From JBBTXJ01 sp038061815 (GTDB taxonomy: Bacteria; Patescibacteriota; Patescibacteriia; Magasanikbacterales; JBBTXJ01): DNA of 17,689 nt. Location of the stretch: assembly GCA_038061815.1 (NCBI GenBank), contig JBBTYK010000035.1, forward strand, positions 1 to 17,689. The letters run 5' to 3'. Below, piece after piece: positions 1 through 6,603 of this stretch (the stretch's first letter is position 1; each line of letters opens with the position of its first letter). The position numbers and the translations under genes are program-made. A model generated the notes under the pieces. The model was not told the DNA's origin. It worked only from the letters and a program-made list of their open reading frames with translations, and ran no database searches.

Positions 1-55
1 ACCGGCGACCTCCAGGTTATGGGCCTGGCGAGCTGCCAAACTGCTCTACCCCGCG
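1..55 (-). tRNA. initiator tRNA-fMet (CAU), 3' part cut by window edge
   Basis: Read on the minus strand from 55, the sequence folds as the 5' three quarters of a bacterial initiator tRNA: acceptor CGCGGGG, D-stem GAGC/GCTC with a 9-nt loop, anticodon stem CCAGG/CCTGG and loop CCCATAA. The anticodon CAT is at 21..19. C1 and the A11:U24 pair in the D-stem are initiator traits. The T-arm and 3' acceptor strand lie outside the window, so the C1/A72 mismatch cannot be checked. Unusually, the three pairs at the base of the anticodon stem are A:U, G:C, G:C rather than the usual three G:C pairs. Confidence 0.9.
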
Positions 56-92
56 ATGCGTTGTGCGCATAGTAAACCATTCCCTGCAAATA

Positions 93-121
93 TTGTCAAG
101 TTGTGAAACATTCGCTATACT
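93..121 (+). promoter_or_regulatory. sigma70-type promoter for the plus-strand tRNA
   Basis: TTGTCA at 93-98 and TATACT at 116-121 are separated by 17 nt. The predicted transcription start is near 128, about 28 nt before the tRNA at 156. No other gene lies between, so this promoter most likely serves the tRNA. Confidence 0.75.
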
Positions 122-155
122 CTCCACCAGTAGCGTTAATACACACAACACATAA

Positions 156-229
156 GGCGGGGTAGCTCAGTTGGTTAGAGCGCGGCACTCATAACGCCGA
201 GGTCGAGAGTCCGATTCTCTCCCCCGCTA
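156..229 (+). tRNA. tRNA with CAU anticodon (elongator Met, or Ile2)
   Basis: A 74-nt cloverleaf can be laid out: acceptor GGCGGGG/CCCCGCT (G1:U72 wobble), D-stem GCTC/GAGC, anticodon stem CGGCA/CGCCG, loop CTCATAA with CAT at 190-192, T-stem GAGAG/CTCTC, discriminator A229. CCA is not encoded (the next bases are CAA). There are two oddities: an A31-C39 mismatch next to the anticodon loop, and C instead of T at position 55 of the T-loop (TCCGATT). CAU can mean elongator Met or lysidine-modified Ile2; the sequence alone does not decide. It has its own promoter and is followed by a terminator-like hairpin, so it looks expressed, but the oddities leave open a decaying copy. Confidence 0.85.
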
Positions 230-234
230 CAAAT

Positions 235-270
235 AACAAAACAACCAGATTCGGATCTGGTTGTTTTGTT
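235..270 (+). terminator. hairpin terminator after the tRNA
   Basis: A perfect 16-bp inverted repeat, 235-250 against 255-270 with loop TCGG, starts 6 nt after the tRNA. The 3' arm is T-rich (TTGTTTTGTT), as in intrinsic terminators with A/T-rich outer stems. Its 3' end also supplies the -35 hexamer of the next promoter. Confidence 0.75.
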
Positions 271-294
271 AAGATGCCACCATTATAGTATAAT
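266..294 (+). promoter_or_regulatory. promoter of the propeller-protein gene, leaderless geometry
   Basis: TTGTTA at 266-271 and a perfect TATAAT at 289-294 are separated by 17 nt. The -10 ends only 6 nt before the GTG start at 301, so transcription would begin at or within a base or two of the start codon. There is no Shine-Dalgarno sequence. Confidence 0.7.
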
Positions 295-300
295 TGATTT

Positions 301-2628
301 GTGACCAAAATCCGTTCCTTTCTTAAAAACAATTGGGAATTTTTTGGAATGGTCGTTTTATTAACAGGCTGTTTTAGTTTAGTTTACTTTTTTTTAAATC
401 AAATTATTAGTCAAGCCTCCTTTGTTAAAGCTGAATCAAATAGCACCATTTCTTGCAGTGAAACAGGAACAACACCTCTTCCAAATACCACTTTTATAAA
501 ATCATATCGTTTATTAGTGTTTACAAAAATTAAAGGCGCTTGGCCGACCAAAGACGGCGGCTATATTGTTTCCGGCATCACCGACCCCAATATCATGTTT
601 ATTCCGCCGGATGGGTTTGTGGCTAAACTTGACAAACAGGGTAGTGTGCAATGGATGAAGTTTTTGAAAACCAAAAATGCCCCTGGCGGCGAGAGTATGA
701 TGAGTCCAATGGGAGAGGAAGACGTCCAGTCAATTATTGAATTGAAAACTGGCGGATATTTAATGGCTTCCAAGGTCTGGGGTTTTATCACAACTGCGGA
801 ATCCAGCGCGGACGTAGAAGTGAATAAAATATTGTTCACCAAATTGGACAAAAACGGCAACATGCTCTGGAACAGATCCTTTACCGCGTTTGTGGAAGAT
901 GCCAGAAATTCTTTGCTGGAAACTGACGATAAGGGGTTTTTATTTTACGCAAATATTCTGGATTTGGATCCAAACAAAAGGGGAGAAGATCCCGATGTTT
1001 ATCAGGATTTGCCATTTGCCTCGCTTAAAATTTTTAAATTCAATCAGAATGGCGGCCTTCAGTGGTCAAAAAACATTAAAAATTTTATTTCCCGAAAAAG
1101 CGAGTCATATCTCACCACTACGGCTGACGGTGGCTACGCGTTGGCGGGAAATATAGCCGAAACAAATCCGGAAAAAGAACTTCCTTACAATTTTGACACT
1201 TATCCGAGCTTGGTCAAATTTGATAATGACTTCAATTTTGAATGGGCGAAAAGCATGGAGGGCACGCCGTTGGATATGGCGGCGGCCATCCCCAAAGCGG
1301 GCGGTGGTTTTGAACTTGGTTGGAAAAAAATACGGCAAGGAGCAATCATCACCAAGGGCATGGTGCGAACGGAGGATAACGGTTATCTTGTTTTAGGACA
1401 ATGGTCCGGCGGTTTATCCCTAATGACAAACAGTTTGGATTTGAAATCACCGGCGAAAGGTTATCTGATAGCGTTTAAATTCGGCTCTTCGGGCAATTTG
1501 GAGTGGGTTAAAAAAATGACTTTGAGTTTCAATGAGTTCACCTCGCCGATGATAGATTTTTCCGTTTCCCTGACAACTGACAAAAAGGTGATGATGGCCG
1601 GTCCGATTACTTGGGCTGATGATGACTATCAGGCAAAAACCCATGCCGTTAACGAACAGATTAAATGGTATAACGAAAAATACGGGGAAGCCGAAATGTC
1701 AAAAGAGGAAAAAGATAAATCCAAACAATCGCTCGCGGATTGGAAAAAAGTTCGAGCAATCATCGAAACAACGCAAGACGCTTTCCGCAAAGGTATTTTT
1801 ATGATGAAAACAGATCGTGAATTAAACGCCGGTTGGGCAAAAATAATTAATCCGCAACGCGAAGCCACAAACTATGTGGTGCGAGCGACCGCGGATAGCG
1901 GCGCCTTGATTGCAGGCGAACATACCTCCACCGACATTCAGTCGGTTATATTGGACAGCATCACTTATTATAAAGACGGCTTTTTGATGAAATTGGACGC
2001 GAGCGGCAATGTTAAAGATAATAAAAATTGGGTTATAGATTATAGCGGCAACATTATTACGGAATTAATGACACCTTACGCTGTTTCCAATGATTTGAGC
2101 GTTCAAGCGGAACCATATTCGGTTGGTTTAACAAAACGAAAACCGGAATTTTCTATTTATAAAAAAATAAAAACGAAAATTTTTGCGGCATTCCAAAGCT
2201 CCAAAGAAACCGCGTGTCCGCTCGCGCCTGCAGTTTCTGTCTACGATGCCCCGCTTCAAAATTCAACCAGCACTTCGGCCGTGCCAAGAACTTGGCCGGC
2301 AATTAATTATGAAAAAACAATCCCTGCCGAATTGATTAACGACAAGAGCCGGGCTGTTCACAATGAGTTGCTTCCTATTTTAAATCAGCTTTACAACAAT
2401 CAAGTCAAGATGACGGACAATATGGACGGGGCAATGCTTTATTATGTATTTGACCGCATTATCACCAAAGATGATATAACCGCGGTGAAAAATTATCTTG
2501 AAGGCCTTGGCTATAAAACGCAGGACGAAAGGGTTTATGAATTAACGACATACAAGCCCGGTTATTTCCTAGTCTTGACTTTTGCCACGAATAATGCCAA
2601 CAAAGCATTTATGAAGGTAACATATTAA
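301..2628 (+). CDS. membrane-anchored beta-propeller-like protein, function unknown
   Basis: A 775-aa protein with one N-terminal membrane segment (about residues 15-35, after K/R residues) and a large, presumably extracellular, body. At least seven copies of a blade-like motif (x-x-D-x-G-Y/G-hydrophobic, then G or A), often followed by a K-x-D-x-x-G-x-x-x-W segment, occur near residues 83, 150, 208, 275, 359, 426 and 530. This spacing suggests a seven-bladed beta-propeller. A helical segment rich in K/E sits near 455-490. A separate C-terminal domain (about 680-775) follows a proline/threonine/serine linker. No catalytic motif is recognised. The GTG start is favoured by the TATAAT box 6 nt upstream and by the basic residues before the membrane segment; the next Met (residue 17) would cut into that segment. 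The gene is visibly more AT-rich than the genes to its right, suggesting acquisition. It stands alone between the tRNA terminator and the composition boundary near 2700. Confidence 0.8.
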   Translation: MTKIRSFLKNNWEFFGMVVLLTGCFSLVYFFLNQIISQASFVKAESNSTISCSETGTTPLPNTTFIKSYRLLVFTKIKGAWPTKDGGYIVSGITDPNIMFIPPDGFVAKLDKQGSVQWMKFLKTKNAPGGESMMSPMGEEDVQSIIELKTGGYLMASKVWGFITTAESSADVEVNKILFTKLDKNGNMLWNRSFTAFVEDARNSLLETDDKGFLFYANILDLDPNKRGEDPDVYQDLPFASLKIFKFNQNGGLQWSKNIKNFISRKSESYLTTTADGGYALAGNIAETNPEKELPYNFDTYPSLVKFDNDFNFEWAKSMEGTPLDMAAAIPKAGGGFELGWKKIRQGAIITKGMVRTEDNGYLVLGQWSGGLSLMTNSLDLKSPAKGYLIAFKFGSSGNLEWVKKMTLSFNEFTSPMIDFSVSLTTDKKVMMAGPITWADDDYQAKTHAVNEQIKWYNEKYGEAEMSKEEKDKSKQSLADWKKVRAIIETTQDAFRKGIFMMKTDRELNAGWAKIINPQREATNYVVRATADSGALIAGEHTSTDIQSVILDSITYYKDGFLMKLDASGNVKDNKNWVIDYSGNIITELMTPYAVSNDLSVQAEPYSVGLTKRKPEFSIYKKIKTKIFAAFQSSKETACPLAPAVSVYDAPLQNSTSTSAVPRTWPAINYEKTIPAELINDKSRAVHNELLPILNQLYNNQVKMTDNMDGAMLYYVFDRIITKDDITAVKNYLEGLGYKTQDERVYELTTYKPGYFLVLTFATNNANKAFMKVTY

Positions 2629-2638
2629 TTTAGCGGAT

Positions 2639-2695
2639 ATGAACAAAAAAATATTTAGGGCAGTTTTTTTAGCAAGTATTTTGGTTTTAACGTAA
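2639..2695 (+). pseudogene. 18-codon signal-peptide stub, probable gene remnant
   Basis: ATG at 2639 opens a short frame reading MNKKIFRAVFLASILVLT and then TAA. The pattern (K-K, then a hydrophobic run) is that of the n- and h-regions of a secretion signal, but the frame stops where the rest of a signal peptide should follow. It lies 10 nt after the propeller gene, shares its AT-rich composition, and sits exactly where composition switches to GC-rich. The best reading is the truncated 5' end of a secreted-protein gene left at a recombination or assembly junction. A genuine tiny membrane peptide cannot be excluded. Confidence 0.45.
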
Positions 2696-2710
2696 TTGCG
2701 TGATTTTTGG

Positions 2711-2716
2711 TATACT
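2711..2716 (+). promoter_or_regulatory. -10 box of the transporter/glycosidase operon
   Basis: TATACT ends 7 nt before the ATG at 2724, giving a transcription start on or next to the start codon. I see no good -35 at 16-18 nt. No SD sequence precedes the ATG. The position argues for start 2724 rather than the in-frame GTG at 2700, which lies upstream of this box. Confidence 0.5.
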
Positions 2717-2723
2717 ACTACCC

Positions 2724-3620
2724 ATGGACTGGGTATACATCGTCCTTTTTGCGTATCTGTTGCAGGCAGTGGTGTTTATTTTTGATTCACTCCTCGTTAA
2801 TAAAAAACTTGGGAGCGCCGCATCGTACGCATTTTTTGTGGCGATACTCGGCCTTGCCGCGTTCGCGCTCGCGCCATTTGGATTCGGCCTCGTTCCGCAA
2901 CACGTCCTCATTCTCTCGCTTCTCGCCGGCGCCGCATTCACCTATGGCTCGCTCTTTCTCTACCGCGCCCTAAAAAAACATGAGACGTCGCGTGTCATTC
3001 CCATAATCGGCGGCACCGTGCCCGTGTTTTCTTTTTTCCTCTCGTTTATCTTTTTACCAGACCGTCTGACCGAACGCCAATTATTCGCTCTCATTCTCCT
3101 CGTCCTCGGCACCATCCTCATTGCCGCCCCGCTCCATCACGACCGCCGCCATCACATCAAACCGGCAATGGTCGGCGAGATGCTACTCTCTGCGCTCCTG
3201 TTCGCCGTGTGGGGCATGCTCTCTAAACGCGTGTTTGATGAAACGACATTTGTGAACGGCGTCATTTGGGTGCGCGTCGGCGCGGCTGTTGCGGCGCTCC
3301 TGCTCCTCATCGGCCCCACGCTTCGCAAACACATTCTGCAAGGAAAACAAAAAATGAACGCCAAACTCGGCGGCGGCATCATCGCCAACAAAACGCTCGG
3401 CGCGGGCGCCGGCCTTTTGATTCTCTACGCCATCGCGCAAGGAAACCCCACGCTCGTGCATGCGCTCCAGGGCGCGCAATTCGTATTCCTGTTCGGGCTT
3501 GTTGTCGTCCTCTCGCACTGGCTGCCAAAAATTGCCAAAGAGGATATGCACCCGAATCTGGTGATTCAAAAATTGGGCTCAAGTATTATTATTGGGTTCG
3601 GCGCGGCGCTCCTCATCTGA
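2724..3620 (+). CDS. EamA/DMT-superfamily membrane transporter
   Basis: A 298-aa protein made almost entirely of hydrophobic helices (about nine to ten), with short polar loops, as in drug/metabolite transporters built from two EamA repeats. A typical stretch is YGSLFLYRALKKHETSRV followed by an IIGGTVPVFSFFLSF helix, matching the end of helix 3 and helix 4 of an EamA unit. The loop HHDRRHHIK (about residues 142-150) separates the halves, and a polar loop near 210-220 is rich in K. The substrate is not deducible; EamA proteins export or import small metabolites, amino acids or sugars. The stop is 1 nt before the next ATG (TGATATG), so it is co-translated with the glycosidases. A role in moving sugars or their products is inference from context only. 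Confidence 0.85.
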   Translation: MDWVYIVLFAYLLQAVVFIFDSLLVNKKLGSAASYAFFVAILGLAAFALAPFGFGLVPQHVLILSLLAGAAFTYGSLFLYRALKKHETSRVIPIIGGTVPVFSFFLSFIFLPDRLTERQLFALILLVLGTILIAAPLHHDRRHHIKPAMVGEMLLSALLFAVWGMLSKRVFDETTFVNGVIWVRVGAAVAALLLLIGPTLRKHILQGKQKMNAKLGGGIIANKTLGAGAGLLILYAIAQGNPTLVHALQGAQFVFLFGLVVVLSHWLPKIAKEDMHPNLVIQKLGSSIIIGFGAALLI

Positions 3621-3621
3621 T

Positions 3622-4968
3622 ATGGCGTTCCACAATCACAACGAAGACGCTGCGATTAAGGCAATCTGCCAAACGTGCCACGTGCATGACCACCGGCCGC
3701 TCACTTTCCCGCGCGGATTTTTGTGGGGCGCCGCGTCATCGGCGCATCAAGTGGAAGGCAACAACACCAACAGTGATTGGTGGGCGTGGGAACAGGGAGG
3801 CGGTCGCGTCATTGGGGATGACGTATCGGGTCTTGCCACAGACCACTATCATCGGTTTGAAGAAGATTTTGACCTCGCGAAAAAGTATTGCCAAAATACG
3901 CACCGCCTATCCATTGAATGGGCGCGCATTGAACCACAGCCGGGGCGCTTTAGTGCGCGCGAATTTGACCATTACGAACAGGTGCTCCGCGCGCTGCGCA
4001 AACGCCGCATCAAACCGATGGTAACGCTCCACCACTTCACCAATCCGCAGTGGTTTGCCGCGCGCGGCGGATGGGAGCGCGCCGATGCGGCAACGCTTTT
4101 CGCGCGCTACGCGGAACGCGCGGCGCGGCGGTTCAACACACTCGTTGACTGTTGGGTCACCATCAACGAACCGCACGTGTATGCCAGCAATGGATTTCTA
4201 ACCGGCGAATGGCCGCCGCAAAAAAAGAGTTACTGGCGCGCGTGGCGCGTTTTGCGGCATCTGGCGCTCGCGCACACACTCGCCTACCGCGCCATTCATC
4301 GCGCGTATCCGCGCGGCCGCAAGCCGCAAGTGGGATTTGCGCACAACTACGTCGCGTTCGCCAACTACGGCGTGCGGCTTGAGGACTACCTGTACGAATG
4401 GCTCATCAACTACGCGTGGAATGTGTGGTTTTTCAAAAAGACGCGCGGCACGCATGATTTCATCGGGCTCAATTACTATTTTTATCACCGCGTGCGCAAG
4501 TACGCCGCGCCGTGGAGCGGTGAGGAGGTCATCGCGGCCAGCCACATGGACCGCGACGTCACGGATACGGGCTGGGAAATTTACCCCGGCGGCATTTTCC
4601 GCGCGCTTTTGGAACTCTCGCATCACAACCTCCCTATTTACGTCACGGAAAACGGCCTTGCGGCCGTGAACGATGACCGCCGCTCTCGTTTCATCGTCGC
4701 GCACTTGAAAGAAATCTACCACGCCATCAAAGCGGGCGTGGATGTGCGCGGCTACTATCACTGGTCGCTCACGGATAATTTTGAATGGGCCAAAGGATTC
4801 GCGCCGCGGTTTGGACTCGTCGCGATTGATTATGCAAACGACCGCGCGCGCATCCCGCGTCCGAGCGCGAACGTCTATGCGCGCATCTGCAAAGAAAACG
4901 CCATTAGCCATGACTTGCTGCGGTTCCTCGGGCATGACGCGCCGCCGGAACCGCCTGTCGCGCCATGA
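3622..4968 (+). CDS. glycoside hydrolase family 1 beta-glycosidase
   Basis: A 448-aa (beta/alpha)8 enzyme expected to cleave beta-glucosides or beta-galactosides with retention. GH1 hallmarks in order: FPRGFLWGAASSAHQVEG (about 29-46, with Q43), TLHHFTNP (135-142), TINEP with acid/base E183, GLNYYF (about 282-287), VTENG with nucleophile E343, and HWSLTDNFEWAKGF near the C-terminus. All catalytic positions are present. There is no signal peptide, so it is probably cytoplasmic, acting on sugars brought in or released by its partner enzyme. The middle region (about 240-285) is shorter than in many GH1 enzymes and lacks the usual G-x-YP segment. An N-terminal extension of about 28 residues carries HNHNE and CQTCHVHDH, an unusual possible metal site. 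The start at 3622 is chosen because it follows the upstream stop by 1 nt; the gene ends in an ATGA overlap with the next. Confidence 0.93.
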   Translation: MAFHNHNEDAAIKAICQTCHVHDHRPLTFPRGFLWGAASSAHQVEGNNTNSDWWAWEQGGGRVIGDDVSGLATDHYHRFEEDFDLAKKYCQNTHRLSIEWARIEPQPGRFSAREFDHYEQVLRALRKRRIKPMVTLHHFTNPQWFAARGGWERADAATLFARYAERAARRFNTLVDCWVTINEPHVYASNGFLTGEWPPQKKSYWRAWRVLRHLALAHTLAYRAIHRAYPRGRKPQVGFAHNYVAFANYGVRLEDYLYEWLINYAWNVWFFKKTRGTHDFIGLNYYFYHRVRKYAAPWSGEEVIAASHMDRDVTDTGWEIYPGGIFRALLELSHHNLPIYVTENGLAAVNDDRRSRFIVAHLKEIYHAIKAGVDVRGYYHWSLTDNFEWAKGFAPRFGLVAIDYANDRARIPRPSANVYARICKENAISHDLLRFLGHDAPPEPPVAP

Positions 4969-6002
4969 ATCATTCTGCGCTCCGTGAACATCCCTTCGCT
5001 CTTGCCATCGTGACCGTTCTGATAGGATTCGGCATTTTTTGGGTCGTCCTTTACCAACTGGACTACACGCCTGAAACGTCCATCGCCTACGGCGTCACGT
5101 TCAGCAAACCGCACGCAGAGTTTTTAGGTCTCAACTGGCAGGAGACGCTACTGGCGGCGCTTGATGACCTGAACATCCGTCATTTCCGCATCGCGGCGTA
5201 CTGGAACCAGATTGAACCGCAGGATGACCAGTTCGATTTCTCCGCCCTTGATTGGCAAGTTAATGAAATAGCCAAACGCGGCGGGAAAATTACCGTGGCC
5301 ATCGGCCAGCGTCTGCCGCGATGGCCGGAATGCCACACGCCCGCGTGGGCCGAATCACTCAATCAAGGACAGCAGGAACAAAAAATTATGCAGATGCTGC
5401 CGGTGGTCATTTCACGATACGAAGACAATCCGGCCGTCGTCCGCTGGCAAGTGGAAAATGAGCCGCTGCTTCCGTTTTTCGGCCGCTGCGCGCCGCCGGA
5501 TGAAAAATTTTTTGAGCGCGAGGTTGCGCTCGTGCGCCGCATGGACCAAACGCGGCCCCTCATGACCACGGCAAGCGGCGAACTGGATGACTGGGACCGC
5601 ACGGGCTCGTACGTGGATATCCTCGGCGTGTCGCTCTATCGCACCATCTGGAAACGGTTCATCGGATATATTGACTATCCGCTGCCTGCCGCGTTTTACA
5701 AACTGCGCGCCGAATCGGTCAAAGAGGTGGTGCCTGACATCGTCTTGTCCGAATTGCAGGCGGAACCGTGGCTCTCTGGCGCTCCGCAGGATGTTCCGCT
5801 TGACGAACAATATCGCTCCATGAATCCCGCGCGGTTCCAAAAACTTATGGCGTACGCTCGCGCAACCGGTTTTGATGAAATCTACCTCTGGGGCGTGGAA
5901 TGGTGGTACTGGCTGAAAACTAAACACGAAAAATCCGAAATGTGGGAAGCGGCGCGAACCGTTTTCGCGGCGCCTACCGCCCCCGCCACGCCACTTCAGT
6001 AA
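4965..6002 (+). CDS. membrane-anchored TIM-barrel glycoside hydrolase (clan GH-A-like)
   Basis: A 345-aa protein with an N-terminal signal anchor (about residues 10-31), then a barrel that should face outside the membrane. Clan GH-A features: a start like GVTFS at the first strand, IRHFRIAAYWNQIEP at strand 2, WQVENEP with putative acid/base E166, and DIVLSELQAEPW near strand 7, where E263 (or less likely E267) would be the nucleophile. EIYLWGVEWWYW at the end resembles the last strand. Similar layouts occur in GH5/GH10/GH42-type enzymes acting on beta-glycans, but I cannot assign a family. Two cysteines (C123, C175) could form a disulfide. It overlaps GH1 by ATGA, so the pair is coupled: an outside enzyme and an inside one. 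Its 3' end overlaps the convergent adenosyltransferase gene by 29 nt. Confidence 0.8.
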   Translation: MNHSALREHPFALAIVTVLIGFGIFWVVLYQLDYTPETSIAYGVTFSKPHAEFLGLNWQETLLAALDDLNIRHFRIAAYWNQIEPQDDQFDFSALDWQVNEIAKRGGKITVAIGQRLPRWPECHTPAWAESLNQGQQEQKIMQMLPVVISRYEDNPAVVRWQVENEPLLPFFGRCAPPDEKFFEREVALVRRMDQTRPLMTTASGELDDWDRTGSYVDILGVSLYRTIWKRFIGYIDYPLPAAFYKLRAESVKEVVPDIVLSELQAEPWLSGAPQDVPLDEQYRSMNPARFQKLMAYARATGFDEIYLWGVEWWYWLKTKHEKSEMWEAARTVFAAPTAPATPLQ

Positions 6003-6534
6003 CGCCAAATTGGTGATTGACAAACCGCGCCATTTCAAACAGCGCATCGCTCAAACGGTTCATATATTGCACGATGAGGGGGTCCAGCGCGGTGTCGCGG
6101 CCAAGCGCGACAATCGCACGTTCTGCCCGGCGGCACACCGTACGCGCCACCTGCAACAGCGACGCCGCGCGCGAACCGCCCGGCAAAATAAAACTGTGCA
6201 GATGAGGGAGTCGGAGCGACAGCCGGTCAATGGTGACTTCCAAAAAAATAATGTCTTCTTCAACCAGACGCGGAATCCTCGCGTACAGCGCCGCGTCCTG
6301 CGGCGTCGCGAGCATGCTTCCGACGACAAACAAACGGTCCTGCGTCCGTTCAAGCACCGGCACGAGCTCCTGCGCCCGCTCATCCGCGCGGATTTCCGCA
6401 ATCGCGAAACCAATGAGTGAATTCAGTTCGTCGGCCGCTCCGTACGCCTCAACTCGCCGGTGGTCCTTCGGCACACGCCCGGCGCCAAAAAGCGACGTCT
6501 CGCCCGCATCCCCCGTTTTGGTGTATATCTTCAT
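5974..6534 (-). CDS. pduO: PduO-type ATP:cob(I)alamin adenosyltransferase
   Basis: A 186-aa enzyme that transfers the adenosyl group of ATP to cob(I)alamin, giving adenosylcobalamin. Family signatures: the N-terminal ATP-binding strand IYTKTGDAGETSLFGAGRV with K-D-x-R-R-V-E-A-Y-G-A-A-D-E-L-N-S right after it, then a five-helix body, a central LPGGSRAAS loop, and NRLSDALFEMAR near the C-terminus, which carries the conserved R and E residues of the active site. The length is typical. It lies downstream of nrdJ on the same strand; class II reductase needs adenosylcobalamin, so the pairing is functional. It has a candidate promoter of its own and begins 70 nt after the nrdJ stop, beyond a terminator. 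No SD is visible (CCCCC just before ATG). Cobalamin synthesis genes are absent here, which suggests salvage. Confidence 0.95.
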   Translation of the reverse strand: MKIYTKTGDAGETSLFGAGRVPKDHRRVEAYGAADELNSLIGFAIAEIRADERAQELVPVLERTQDRLFVVGSMLATPQDAALYARIPRLVEEDIIFLEVTIDRLSLRLPHLHSFILPGGSRAASLLQVARTVCRRAERAIVALGRDTALDPLIVQYMNRLSDALFEMARFVNHQFGVTEVAWRGR

Positions 6535-6540
6535 GGGGGT

Positions 6541-6569
6541 ATATCAACACAAAAAAACAGCAGCGTCAA
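6541..6569 (-). promoter_or_regulatory. candidate promoter of the adenosyltransferase gene
   Basis: On the minus strand TTGACG (6569-6564), a 17-nt spacer and TGATAT (6546-6541) precede the ATG at 6534 by 6 nt. The -10 is weak (3 of 6), but the -35 is near consensus and the start geometry repeats that of other genes in the window. The -35 overlaps the foot of the nrdJ terminator. Confidence 0.5.
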
Positions 6570-6601
6570 TAAAAGTCGCGGCGGGCACCGCGACTTTTAT
6601 T
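6568..6601 (-). terminator. intrinsic terminator of nrdJ
   Basis: A perfect 14-bp stem (6568-6581 with 6588-6601, 6-nt loop) begins 3 nt after the nrdJ stop codon. It has a GC core (GTCGCGG) and a 3' arm ending CTTTTATT on the minus strand. Confidence 0.8.
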
Positions 6602-6603
6602 CG

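Noticed and set aside
340..375. Lipoprotein signal (LTGC) in the propeller protein
   Set aside because: The hydrophobic run continues past the Cys (FSLVYFFL), so a membrane anchor fits better than a lipobox.
2641..2695. Intrinsic terminator after the propeller gene
   Set aside because: There is a T-run (GCAGTTTTTTTAGC) but no stem in front of it.
156..2710. tRNA-end attachment site duplicated at the right edge of the AT-rich island
   Set aside because: No copy of the tRNA 3' end (GATTCTCTCCCCCGCTA) is visible around 2629-2723, and there is no integrase.
3592..3621. TTG start for the GH1 protein
   Set aside because: It would overlap the transporter gene and add residues with no family similarity; ATG at 3622 follows the stop directly.
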